Notes under the pieces: generated by a model
Told to the model about the DNA's origin: nothing
Seen by the model: the letters and a program-made list of their open reading frames with translations, nothing else
The model's database searches: none
Shown: positions 44,002 to 52,775 of the stretch, piece by piece
How positions within the stretch are numbered: the stretch's first letter is position 1
Layout of the letters: each line of letters opens with the position of its first letter
Program-made: the position numbers and the translations under genes
Assembly (NCBI RefSeq): GCF_026248825.1
Contig: NZ_CP110973.1
Span: 3,615,001-3,679,000 of the forward strand
Origin: Larkinella insperata
Lineage (GTDB): Bacteria > Bacteroidota > Bacteroidia > Cytophagales > Spirosomataceae
Length of the DNA stretch: 64,000 nt
Direction: 5' to 3'

Positions 44002-44784
44002 ATGAATACCATACTTTCGAAAACCGTCAACGGCCTTTCATTGGCCTTCGCCCTGAATGGATTGCTGATGTTGGCAGGGTGCTCCAAATCCGGCGCCGAC
44101 GAGCCCCACCCGACAGAACAATCCGCCGGTTACCTCGCGGGCCGGGTGACCGATTCGCAGGGCAAGCCCTTGCCGGGCGTGGCTATTCTGGCGGATAATC
44201 TCCTGTTTTACAACAGCTACGTGGAAACCAGCAGCGATGCCAAGGGCAACTACCGAGTTAAAATGCCCACGGGGAGTTACCGGGCGCTGGCCCAAATCAA
44301 ACGGACCTACAACGGGAAAAAATATACCCTTTACCTAACCCCGGACAATACGGCGGCTTTTGCCGGGGACGAAGGAGCCGTCCGGAATTTTCAGTGGAAT
44401 CTGACCGGGGAGCATCCGGATCAGGCGGGTCTGTTCTACGGGGGCGACGTGACGCTCGATAAAGACATCATGAGCGAGCTTTACGATGTCGAAAACATCG
44501 AGTTTACCTTTACCCCGGTGGGGCCGCTCATCGACGGTTCGGCCGGGTCAACGCTGAAGCTGAAATCCGGTGAGCCGCACAGCGAATTCTACGGCCGGAT
44601 TCCGGATGTACCCATTGGCCGCTATAGAATTACGGCGGTTCACAAGCCGACGGGAACGGTGGTGATGGTGAAAAATAAAAACGGAACCTACGCGGCCGAC
44701 GGGTCCGTCACGCTGGATTTCTACGGCGAAACGAGTCCCTGGTCCTGCACCCATTGTATGATACTGGAATACAAGGAACGGTAA
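44002..44784 (+). CDS. Lipoprotein with carboxypeptidase-regulatory-like domain
   Basis: A 260-residue lipoprotein (lipobox LAGC, Cys27). Residues 43-130 form a carboxypeptidase-regulatory-like (CarboxypepD_reg) beta-sandwich (LAGRVTDSQGKPLPGVAILADNLLFYNS...SDAKGNYRVKMPTGSYRALA); a second beta-rich domain follows. The C-terminus has a CTHC motif (WSCTHCMILEYKER) that could bind metal or form a disulfide. It appears to be cotranscribed with the PKD lipoprotein, and the pair may act together on the surface. No enzymatic motif. A terminator follows. Confidence 0.8.
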   Translation: MNTILSKTVNGLSLAFALNGLLMLAGCSKSGADEPHPTEQSAGYLAGRVTDSQGKPLPGVAILADNLLFYNSYVETSSDAKGNYRVKMPTGSYRALAQIKRTYNGKKYTLYLTPDNTAAFAGDEGAVRNFQWNLTGEHPDQAGLFYGGDVTLDKDIMSELYDVENIEFTFTPVGPLIDGSAGSTLKLKSGEPHSEFYGRIPDVPIGRYRITAVHKPTGTVVMVKNKNGTYAADGSVTLDFYGETSPWSCTHCMILEYKER

Positions 44785-44825
44785 CCAACGGCCGTACACT
44801 TCGTCGGTTTTTGTTAAAAAATACG

Positions 44826-44878
44826 CCGGACCCTGGCGGGCAAACAGCATAGCGTTTGCCCACCAGGGTCCGGTTTTT
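44826..44878 (+). terminator. Terminator after the lipoprotein pair
   Basis: A long stem (CCGGACCCTGG and GGGCAAAC paired with their complements, one mismatch) with an 8-base loop and five T, 42 bases after the lipoprotein stop. The rest of the gap up to the sigma-factor gene holds an AT-rich stretch and no clear promoter. Confidence 0.88.
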
Positions 44879-45005
44879 GTTTTACAGGAAATGTAAATAA
44901 TCTTATTTGGTCCGAATTTTTAGGATTTTTAAATGAATTTCAAAAACTATTTAGGGGTTTTAGGGGGCTAATTTGACTATACAGAAAAGCCGATAACCCA
45001 TCTCG

Positions 45006-45560
45006 ATGAATGCTGGCCGAACCGACGAAGAGTTAGTAGATGCGCTCCAGGAAAGCAACGCCCGGGCGTTCGGGGAAATATACAACCGGTATTGGTACAA
45101 ACTCTTCTGCATCGCTTACCACGAAACCGGTAGCCGGGAAGACGCCGAGGAACTGGTGCACGACCTGTTCGAGAGCCTCTGGAACAAACGGCAGCAGGCC
45201 GTCATCCGGCACCTGAGTTCGTACCTGGTGGTGTCCATCAAACACCTGTCAACCAACTACATCAAGTCGAAAATTACGCGCCGTCGGTACCAGGAGTACC
45301 TGATTCTGCACGAACTCCGGCAGGCCGAAGTCACCGACGAAACCGTCAACTTCTCGGATTTATCGAAAGCCATTGAGGAAGTGATGAAGAAGCTCCCCGA
45401 AAAAACCTGCGAAGTCTTTACGCTCAGCCGGTTTGAAAACCAGCCCGTCAAAGACATTGCCCGGCGGCTCAACCTCTCGGAAAAAGCCGTTGAATACCAC
45501 ATTACCAAGTCGTTGAAAGTGTTGCAGGAGCAACTGAAAGCCTACCATTCTGATAATTGA
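45006..45560 (+). CDS. ECF RNA polymerase sigma-70 factor (Bacteroidota FecI-like)
   Basis: A 184-residue ECF sigma factor. Region 2 is visible in AFGEIYNRYWYKLFCIAYHETGSREDAEELVHDLFESLWNKR and region 4 in LPEKTCEVFTLSRFENQPVKDIARRLNLSEKAVEYHITKSLKVLQEQL. It is followed 11 bases after its stop by the FecR-type anti-sigma gene and then by the STN-bearing SusC, the standard order of a trans-envelope signalling unit. It is therefore expected to drive the SusC/SusD and enzyme genes downstream when ligand is present. Confidence 0.96.
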   Translation: MNAGRTDEELVDALQESNARAFGEIYNRYWYKLFCIAYHETGSREDAEELVHDLFESLWNKRQQAVIRHLSSYLVVSIKHLSTNYIKSKITRRRYQEYLILHELRQAEVTDETVNFSDLSKAIEEVMKKLPEKTCEVFTLSRFENQPVKDIARRLNLSEKAVEYHITKSLKVLQEQLKAYHSDN

Positions 45561-45571
45561 TCCGGGTCCAG

Positions 45572-46582
45572 ATGAACCAGTACGATTTCGATAAACTGAT
45601 AGAAAAATACCTGGCGGGGCAGTGCAGTCCGGAAGAGGAGGAATGGATGCGCGAGTGGTCGGAAAGGCAACTCGGGCAAACCAGCCTGAGCTTTAGCGAG
45701 GACGAGAAAAAGGTCGTCGGGAAGCAAATCTGGAAACGCGTTCATGGCCACACGCTGGGTCGGCGGCCGTTTGTAGTCCGCTACGGCTGGCTGGGTCTGA
45801 GCGCGGCCGCTGCGGTGCTGCTGACGCTGGCCGGTCTGTGGTTCGGGCAACCACTGGCCTTGATGAAGCGAACCGTAGCCGACCAGCACACCGTTTCGCC
45901 CGGCACCGTCGAGGTTAACAACACCTCCGGCAAGCCGCAGAAAATCACGCTGAAAGATGGAAGCTGGGTGGTGCTCCAGCCCAACAGCCGCATCAGCTAT
46001 CCCGAACAGTTTGGCGAGAAAACCCGCCAGTTGACCCTGCGCGGGGAAGCGTTTTTTGATGTCAAGAAAGACCCGGCGCGGCCCTTCATTGTCAAAACCG
46101 GTGAGCTGGTGACGCAGGTGCTGGGCACGAGTTTTACGATCAAATCCTACGACGAAGCCAAAGCCATTGAAGTGGCGGTCTTGCGCGGGCGGGTGTCGGT
46201 TTACGAAACGGCGGGCAAATCGCCCGGCAGCCGCAACGGTGTCATTCTGGTGCCCAACCACAAAATCACCTTCGACAAAACCTCCCAGACGCTGACGCCG
46301 AGCCTGGTCGAAGCGCCCCGCATCGTCCATCCGCCCGAAACCCGCACCAGCTTTGTGTTTACGAATAAGACCATCTCCGAGGTATTTTCGGCACTGGGCG
46401 ATGCGTACGGAATTGACTTCATCGTGGAAAATCAAACGGTGAACAACTGCGTTTTCAACGGCGATTTAAACGATCTGCCGCTTTATACCCAACTCGATCT
46501 GATCTGTAAGTCGGTAAACGCGACCTACGAACGGCGGGGCACCACGCTCTTTATTCACGGCGAAGGCTGTGCTGATTTTTGA
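45572..46582 (+). CDS. FecR-family anti-sigma factor
   Basis: A 336-residue membrane protein. The cytoplasmic N-terminus (FDKLIEKYLAGQCSPEEEEWMREW, DUF4880-like) is followed by one transmembrane helix at about residues 76-94 (GWLGLSAAAAVLLTLAGLWF), the periplasmic FecR domain (LKDGSWVVLQPNSRISYPEQFGEKTRQLTLRGEAFFDVKKDPARPFIVKTGELVTQVLGTSF) and a C-terminal DUF4974-type domain. FecR proteins hold the sigma factor and receive the signal from the STN domain of the outer-membrane transporter. Start at ATG 45572; a TTG 15 bases upstream also in frame is less likely. The SusC gene follows. Confidence 0.96.
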   Translation: MNQYDFDKLIEKYLAGQCSPEEEEWMREWSERQLGQTSLSFSEDEKKVVGKQIWKRVHGHTLGRRPFVVRYGWLGLSAAAAVLLTLAGLWFGQPLALMKRTVADQHTVSPGTVEVNNTSGKPQKITLKDGSWVVLQPNSRISYPEQFGEKTRQLTLRGEAFFDVKKDPARPFIVKTGELVTQVLGTSFTIKSYDEAKAIEVAVLRGRVSVYETAGKSPGSRNGVILVPNHKITFDKTSQTLTPSLVEAPRIVHPPETRTSFVFTNKTISEVFSALGDAYGIDFIVENQTVNNCVFNGDLNDLPLYTQLDLICKSVNATYERRGTTLFIHGEGCADF

Positions 46583-46605
46583 CTATTCCTGACCCCTTAC
46601 CTTTT

Positions 46606-49600
46606 ATGACAAAACGTATCTACCTGAAAAAGATGCTGTTCAAAGCGACGCGAACCACCGTCGTCCAGCTTCTGCTCTTCGCGACTTTGTACGGACTCTC
46701 GTTTGGCCGTACCACCCACGCCCAGGAACTGCTGAACCGGGAAATTTCCCTCAAGATGGAGGCCGTGGAAGTTTGGAAAGTACTGAAGCGGATTGAAAAT
46801 CAGGCGAATGTAAAGTTTGTCTACAGCACCAAAAGCATCCAGGCCGAGCAGAAAACCTCGGTTAACGTGGCCAACGGGAAACTGTCGAAAGTGCTGGACG
46901 ATCTGCTGAGTCCGCTCGATGTGTCCTACGAAGTGGTCGGTTCGCGAATTTTACTGCGGAAAAAAGCGCCCGAATCGTTGGCGCTGCCTGTGATCAATAC
47001 CGCAGCGGTGGAAAAAGCCGTCGACCAAACCGTAACGGGAACCGTCAAAGACGAAAAGGGCGACGGACTGCCGGGCGTAACGGTGCTGATCAAAGGCACC
47101 ACGCGGGGCACCACCACCGACGCCAACGGCCGCTACAACCTCAGCGTACCCGACGCGTCGACCACCCTTATTTTTTCTTTCGTTGGCTACGTGGCGCAGG
47201 AAATCGTGGTCGGCAGTCAGTCTACGATTGGGGTGAGTCTGGTGCCGGAAAACAAAGCCCTGGCCGAAGTGGTCGTGGTGGGCTACGGCACCCAGAAACG
47301 GGAACAGATCACCACGGCCATTGCCAGCGTGAAAGCCGAGGATTTTGTGAAGGGACCGGTGCAGGATGCCGCCCAGCTGATTCGCGGGAAAGTGGCCGGT
47401 TTGAGCGTCATTACGCCGGACGGCAACCCCACGTCCACCTCCCAGATTACGCTCCGGGGCAACGCGACCATCAACGCCAGCTCGTCGCCCCTGATCCTGA
47501 TCGACGGCGTACCGGGCGCCCTGAACACCGTGGCCCCGGAAGACATTGAGTCGATTGATGTGCTGAAAGATGGTTCGGCGGCCGCCATCTACGGAACGCG
47601 CGGCACCAACGGCGTTATTCTGATCACGACCCGGAAAGTGAAAGGCGAAACCCCGGCCACGGTCGAAATCAATTCCTATTTCACAACACAGCGTCAGACC
47701 CGGCGGCTCGATTTCATGAACGCCGACCAATACCGGCAACTGGTGGCGCAGGGCAAACCCGGTGCGACGGACTACGGCGCGAACACCGACTGGATGAAAG
47801 CCGTCACCCAGACGCCCCTGTCGCAGGTGCACAACATCAGCTTACGGGGCGGTTCGCGGACGACGAATTACATCGTGAGCATGGAATACCGGGACCTGAA
47901 CGGGGTGATGAAGAAGTCGGACAACGCGGTTTTGTATCCCCGGCTGGAGGTCAACCACACGATGTTCAACGGGATTCTGAAATTCAACGCCAATGTAAGC
48001 GGATACCAGCAGAAGCACTTCGCCGTTGATGGGCAACCCTATTCGGGACTTGTTTATCGCAACGCGCTGACGTTTAACCCAACGGAGCCTTTTAAAGACG
48101 CTAACGGAAAGTGGACCGAACGGCCCGACAAAACCGACTACATGAACCCCCTGGCGTTGCTGGAAGAAACCCGGGGCGAAAACCGCAACAACAACTTCCG
48201 GACCTATGGAACGGTTTCACTGGCACCCATCAACAATTTGGAAATCAGGGCGCTGTTCTCGCGGGATTTGTACAACAGCACGCGCGGGTACTACGAAACG
48301 AAAAACCATTACTCCACCGTCCGCAGCGGCCGCAACGGGTTTGCGTCGCGCGGCACCACCCGCTCGCAGGAAGACCTGTTTGAGCTGACGGCCAACTACG
48401 ACAAAACCATCGGCGACCATAATTTCACGGTGTTGGGCGGCTACACCTGGCGCAAATACAACATCGAGGACTACTGGATGCAAAACTGGGATTTCCCGAC
48501 CGACAACTTTTCCTACAACAACATCGGCGCAGGGCTGGCCCTGAAGCGGGGACAGGCTCCCGAAAGTTCGTCGCAGTCGGAAAATAAACTGCTTGGTTAC
48601 TTTTTCCGGATTAATTACAGCCTGAATAACAAGTATTTGCTGATGGCCAGTATTCGGCACGAAGGGTCGTCGCGGTTCGGGGCCAACCACAAATACGGAA
48701 GCTTTCCGGCGGTTTCAGCGGGCTGGAACATTCAGAAAGAAGACTTCATGCAGGGATTTCGGGCGTTGTCGGCGCTGAAACTGCGGGCGGGTTTCGGCGT
48801 GACCGGCACCGAACCGGGTAGTTCGTACATTTCCCTGAACAAGATCAACTTCAATACGTACACGCTCGTCAACGGGCAGTGGGTGCAGGCCATCAACTAC
48901 TCGAACAACGCCAACCCCGACTTGCGCTGGGAGCGGAAGGAAGAAATAAACGTCGGGCTGGACTACGGTTTCCTGAACGACCGCATCTCGGGTTCGATTG
49001 ATTACTACCAACGCACCACCCGCGACCTGATTGCCAACTTTCCGGTGCCGACGCCCCCGTACCTGTACAACACCATCACGGCCAACGCGGCTTCCATGCA
49101 AAACAAAGGCGTTGAAATTCAGCTCAATGTGGTGCCGGTCCGGACGACGGATTTTGAGTGGGTGACCTCGGCCAACTTCTCGACCAACGCCAACAAAATC
49201 CTGTCGCTCTCCAACGACAAGTTTGCCCTGGCCAGCGGCTATTTCGATACCGGCAACACCGGCGAACCCATCCAGCAGACCACGCACCGCGTGCAGGTGG
49301 GCCAGCCCATCGGTAATTTCTGGGGCTTCAAAACCGTCGACATCGACGAAACCGGCCACTGGATTATTGAAGGCAAAGACGGCAAACCCAAACCCATTGC
49401 CCAGCAGCAGGCCGATGATAAGCAGATTATTGGCAACGGACTGCCCAAACGGTATCTGAACTGGAACAACACGGTTTCCTACAAAAACTTCGATTTGAAC
49501 GTGACGATGCGCGGGGCCTTCGGTTTTCAGATTCTGAACATGACCGAGATGTTCTGGAGCGCCCCGGTGATGCTGACGCGCGGCAACCTGCGGACGAATG

Positions 49601-49908
49601 CCTACGACCCGATTTACGGCAAACGCCCGCTGGCCGACGACCAGTCGCTGAATTATGTGAGCTATTACATCGAAAACGGCAATTACTGGAAGATCGACAA
49701 CGTGACCCTGGGCTACAACCTGAAGCTGAAAAGCAAGTACGTGAAGCGCGGACGGGTGTACCTCTCGACGGCCAACCTGTACACGATTACGGGCTACAAA
49801 GGCATCGATCCGGAAGTAAGCATCGGCGGTCTGGCGCCGGGCGTTGATGATAAAAACCGGTACCCGGCCACGACCAGCTACACGGCGGGCTTTACCCTGA
49901 CATTCTGA
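46606..49908 (+). CDS. SusC/RagA-family TonB-dependent transducer with STN domain
   Basis: An 1100-residue outer-membrane importer with signalling ability. After the signal peptide (ending around THAQ) an STN (secretin/TonB N-terminal) domain covers roughly residues 45-110 (ISLKMEAVEVWKVLKRIENQANVKFVYSTKSI...LLSPLDVSYEVV), then a carboxypeptidase-regulatory-like domain (VTGTVKDEKGDGLPGVTVLIKGTTRGT), a TonB-box-like ALAEVVVVGYG, the SusC plug signature AAIYGTRGTNGVILITTRK and the barrel ending in ...SYTAGFTLTF. STN binds FecR and so couples ligand uptake to the sigma factor two genes upstream. Start at ATG 46606. Confidence 0.97.
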   Translation: MTKRIYLKKMLFKATRTTVVQLLLFATLYGLSFGRTTHAQELLNREISLKMEAVEVWKVLKRIENQANVKFVYSTKSIQAEQKTSVNVANGKLSKVLDDLLSPLDVSYEVVGSRILLRKKAPESLALPVINTAAVEKAVDQTVTGTVKDEKGDGLPGVTVLIKGTTRGTTTDANGRYNLSVPDASTTLIFSFVGYVAQEIVVGSQSTIGVSLVPENKALAEVVVVGYGTQKREQITTAIASVKAEDFVKGPVQDAAQLIRGKVAGLSVITPDGNPTSTSQITLRGNATINASSSPLILIDGVPGALNTVAPEDIESIDVLKDGSAAAIYGTRGTNGVILITTRKVKGETPATVEINSYFTTQRQTRRLDFMNADQYRQLVAQGKPGATDYGANTDWMKAVTQTPLSQVHNISLRGGSRTTNYIVSMEYRDLNGVMKKSDNAVLYPRLEVNHTMFNGILKFNANVSGYQQKHFAVDGQPYSGLVYRNALTFNPTEPFKDANGKWTERPDKTDYMNPLALLEETRGENRNNNFRTYGTVSLAPINNLEIRALFSRDLYNSTRGYYETKNHYSTVRSGRNGFASRGTTRSQEDLFELTANYDKTIGDHNFTVLGGYTWRKYNIEDYWMQNWDFPTDNFSYNNIGAGLALKRGQAPESSSQSENKLLGYFFRINYSLNNKYLLMASIRHEGSSRFGANHKYGSFPAVSAGWNIQKEDFMQGFRALSALKLRAGFGVTGTEPGSSYISLNKINFNTYTLVNGQWVQAINYSNNANPDLRWERKEEINVGLDYGFLNDRISGSIDYYQRTTRDLIANFPVPTPPYLYNTITANAASMQNKGVEIQLNVVPVRTTDFEWVTSANFSTNANKILSLSNDKFALASGYFDTGNTGEPIQQTTHRVQVGQPIGNFWGFKTVDIDETGHWIIEGKDGKPKPIAQQQADDKQIIGNGLPKRYLNWNNTVSYKNFDLNVTMRGAFGFQILNMTEMFWSAPVMLTRGNLRTNAYDPIYGKRPLADDQSLNYVSYYIENGNYWKIDNVTLGYNLKLKSKYVKRGRVYLSTANLYTITGYKGIDPEVSIGGLAPGVDDKNRYPATTSYTAGFTLTF

Positions 49909-49938
49909 TCCCGTAACCCGTTTCTAACGACTGTCTCT

Positions 49939-51549
49939 ATGAAACCCATCAAACTATACCTGTCAACGCTCTGCCTGCTCGGCTTCACGCTGTCGTCCTG
50001 CAACAACGACCTGACGGAGAAGATTTATTCCGAAGTCACCGAAGATTCGTACGCCTTTACGGAAGCCTACAAAGCCATCGGCGTCGCCTACGCCAACATG
50101 CGTTCTTTGATCTCGCACACCCATTACTACATGGCGCAGGAATCGACCGCCGACGGGATTGTGATGCCCGCCAACGCGTCGGGCTGGGACGATGGCGGTA
50201 TTTACAAACGGATGCACCTGCACACCTGGAACTCCGAAAATCCGCAGATCAACAACATGTGGAACACGTTTTACACGGGGGTCATCAACGCCAACCGGGT
50301 CATCGACCAGCTTACCACCGGCAAAGTGCCGCCCCCGGCCGGGGTGACCAAAGAGGCCCTGATTGCCGAAACGCGGGCCATTCGGGCGTTTTTTTACTGG
50401 ATGATTTGCGACAACTTCGGGGATGCCCCGCTGCTGACTGACCGCTCGGAGGAACTCCAGGCCAAAACGCCCCGGAAAGAAATCTATCAGTATGTGGTCA
50501 AGGAACTGACGGAGGCCATCCCGGCCCTGAGCGAAGAACGCAGCACGCTGACCTACGGGCGGTTTAACAAGTGGGCGGCCAAAACGCTGCTGGCAAACGT
50601 CTACCTGAACGCCGAGGTGTATGCGGGCGAAGCCAAATGGCAGGAATGCCTGACCGAGTGCAACGATGTGATTGCATCCGGAAAATACCAGTTGGAAACT
50701 TCAAGTAAAGCTCCGTTTCGGACCGAAAACCAGAACTCGCCGGAAATTGTGTTTGCCATTCCGTTCGACGAAAACCTGGCGGGTGGGTTCAACGTGGAGA
50801 TGTTTTCCTGGCACGCTTCGCTGAAGAACAAATTCAACATGCTGGATACACCCTGGGGGGCGGGTTCGGCCAAGGGCGTTCCGCAATTCATCGACACCTA
50901 CGACCCGGCCGACGAACGGCTGGGGGCTACCTGGATGATCGGCCCGCAGTTTGCCGCCGACGGCGTGACGCCCCTGAAAGGTTCGTACGATCAGGCCGGT
51001 AAAAACGTGGTGCTGACCAAAGACCTGCCCGACGGGTTGTATACCGGTGAAGCGGAAGGCTACCGGATGAATAAATTCGAGGTGAAAAACGGCGCACTCG
51101 CCAGCTTGGGCAACGACTTTCCGTTTTTCCGGTACGCGCAGGTCCTGATGATGAAAGCCGAATGCCTGGTCCGAACCGGCAAAAGCAACGAAGCGGCCCC
51201 GCTGGTGTCGCAGGTCCGGGCGCGGGCGTTTACGGCCAATCCGGCTAAAGCCGCCGTAACCGGTGCTGATCTGGAGAAAAACAGTAGTTACAAATATGGT
51301 TATGTCGAAAACTACAAGTTGGTAGATCCGGGCAACAGCGCCCCGGTTAAATTTGGCCGGATGCTCGACGAACTGGGCTGGGAGTTTGCCTGGGAGGGGT
51401 TTCGGCGTCGGGACATGATCCGCTTCGGGACCTACACCACCAAAAGCTGGCTTTCCCACAAACCCAACGGCGAGCATCGAACGGTTTTTCCGCTGCCGCA
51501 GATTGCCATCAATTCCAACCCCAACCTGGTGCAAAATTCGGGCTATTAA
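49939..51549 (+). CDS. SusD/RagB-family lipoprotein 2
   Basis: A 536-residue surface lipoprotein (lipobox LSSC, Cys21). The classical SusD layout is present: TPR-like helices (MWNTFYTGVINANRVIDQL; LIAETRAIRAFFYWMICDNFGDAPLLTD; FNKWAAKTLLANVYLNAEVYAG), the internal NSPEIVFAIPFDE region and the C-terminal FAWEGFRRRDMIRFGTY...RTVFPLPQIAINSNPNLVQNSGY, which matches the SusD C-terminal domain better than SusD 1 does. It follows SusC 2 by 30 bases and should be its partner. Ligand unknown. Confidence 0.96.
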   Translation: MKPIKLYLSTLCLLGFTLSSCNNDLTEKIYSEVTEDSYAFTEAYKAIGVAYANMRSLISHTHYYMAQESTADGIVMPANASGWDDGGIYKRMHLHTWNSENPQINNMWNTFYTGVINANRVIDQLTTGKVPPPAGVTKEALIAETRAIRAFFYWMICDNFGDAPLLTDRSEELQAKTPRKEIYQYVVKELTEAIPALSEERSTLTYGRFNKWAAKTLLANVYLNAEVYAGEAKWQECLTECNDVIASGKYQLETSSKAPFRTENQNSPEIVFAIPFDENLAGGFNVEMFSWHASLKNKFNMLDTPWGAGSAKGVPQFIDTYDPADERLGATWMIGPQFAADGVTPLKGSYDQAGKNVVLTKDLPDGLYTGEAEGYRMNKFEVKNGALASLGNDFPFFRYAQVLMMKAECLVRTGKSNEAAPLVSQVRARAFTANPAKAAVTGADLEKNSSYKYGYVENYKLVDPGNSAPVKFGRMLDELGWEFAWEGFRRRDMIRFGTYTTKSWLSHKPNGEHRTVFPLPQIAINSNPNLVQNSGY

Positions 51550-51663
51550 CCAGCAGGCATTTCTTATTTTTACCCGTTTGACAAGGATCAATAGCCCCGG
51601 CTGAACCCGGGCTCTTCCAAGATCAGCGTTTTTTAACTTGATTGGTAACGTTATTCCGCCGAG

Positions 51664-52743
51664 ATGAAGGTTCTTATTGCCAGCTACGTATTCCTGCTCA
51701 TTCGTGTGACGGTCTGGGCGCAACCGGTCTCTCCGGCCAGAACGGTTTCCCCGGAGAAGATGCGGGAAGTGTATGAACAGGTCAAAACACCGTACAAATA
51801 CGGGATTGTGCTGCCCCAGCCCGACAAAGGTCGCATGGTCGACAGTCCGACGATCTTCCGGAAGGGTGAGACCTGGTGCATGACTTACATCATTTTCGAC
51901 GGCAAAGGCTACGAAACCTGGCTGGCTCAGAGCGCCGATCTGCTGCATTGGACCAAGCAGGGACGGTTGATGTCGTTTACCGACAACACCTGGGACGCCA
52001 CCCAAAAAGCGGGCTACGTCGCGCTGGTGAATACCGACTGGGGCGGTTCCTACGAAGTAGAGAAGTTTCAGGATAAATACTGGCTATCCTACCTGGGCGG
52101 GTCCGAAAAAGGCTACGAAGCGGGGCGGCTGGGCATCGGCATGGCTTCAACAACGGACCTGAGCCAACCCAAGGAAGTTACGCGGTTGCCCAAACCGGTG
52201 CTGTCGGCGGTCGACAAGGATGCGCGCTGGTACGACAACAAAACCATCTACAAAAGTCTGGTGATACGCGACAGGGAAAAGAAAACCGGCTATCCGTTCG
52301 TGATGTATTACAACGCCAAGGGCGAAAAACCGGATGCCGAAGGCAAGGGGTTTGAAAACATCGCGATGGCCGTTTCCAACGACATGACCCACTGGAAACG
52401 GCACGGCCGGGAGCCGCTGATTACCCGAAAAACCGGCATTTGTGGCGATGCCCAGATCACGAAGATCGGCGACGTGTACGTGATGTTTTACTTCGGCGCG
52501 TTCTGGAAACCGGGGGCCTTTGAGCGGTTTGCCTGTTCGTACGACCTCGTCAACTGGACCGACTGGTCCGGCGACGACCTGATTGCGCCCTCCGAATCGT
52601 ACGACAAAACGTACGCCCACAAACCCTGGGTGATCAAGTGGAAGGGCGTGGTGTACCATTTCTACAATGCGGTGGGCGATCAGGGGCGCGTCATTGCCGT
52701 GGCAACGTCCAAAGACCTGGGCAAAAGTTCGGTGGGGCAGTAA
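51664..52743 (+). CDS. Secreted five-bladed beta-propeller glycosidase (GH43/GH130-like)
   Basis: A 359-residue exported protein (signal peptide ending VWAQ, residue 19). It has the repeated pattern of a five-bladed propeller glycosidase: a D-S-P strand in blade 1 (GRMVDSPTIFRKGETWCMTY), W(T/K)xxG-type blade ends (LHWTKQGRL, THWKRHGRE, VNWTDWSG), an Asp-rich GICGDAQITKIGDVYVMFYFG blade and a final HKPWVIKWKGVVYHFYNAV. Members of this superfamily act on arabinan, xylan, mannosides or related chains. Exact family and substrate cannot be set without a search. It follows SusD 2 and is the first of five genes that look like one operon. Confidence 0.8.
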   Translation: MKVLIASYVFLLIRVTVWAQPVSPARTVSPEKMREVYEQVKTPYKYGIVLPQPDKGRMVDSPTIFRKGETWCMTYIIFDGKGYETWLAQSADLLHWTKQGRLMSFTDNTWDATQKAGYVALVNTDWGGSYEVEKFQDKYWLSYLGGSEKGYEAGRLGIGMASTTDLSQPKEVTRLPKPVLSAVDKDARWYDNKTIYKSLVIRDREKKTGYPFVMYYNAKGEKPDAEGKGFENIAMAVSNDMTHWKRHGREPLITRKTGICGDAQITKIGDVYVMFYFGAFWKPGAFERFACSYDLVNWTDWSGDDLIAPSESYDKTYAHKPWVIKWKGVVYHFYNAVGDQGRVIAVATSKDLGKSSVGQ

Positions 52744-52775
52744 ACCGCCGAAGACCGTTTGAATCCGATTCGAAA

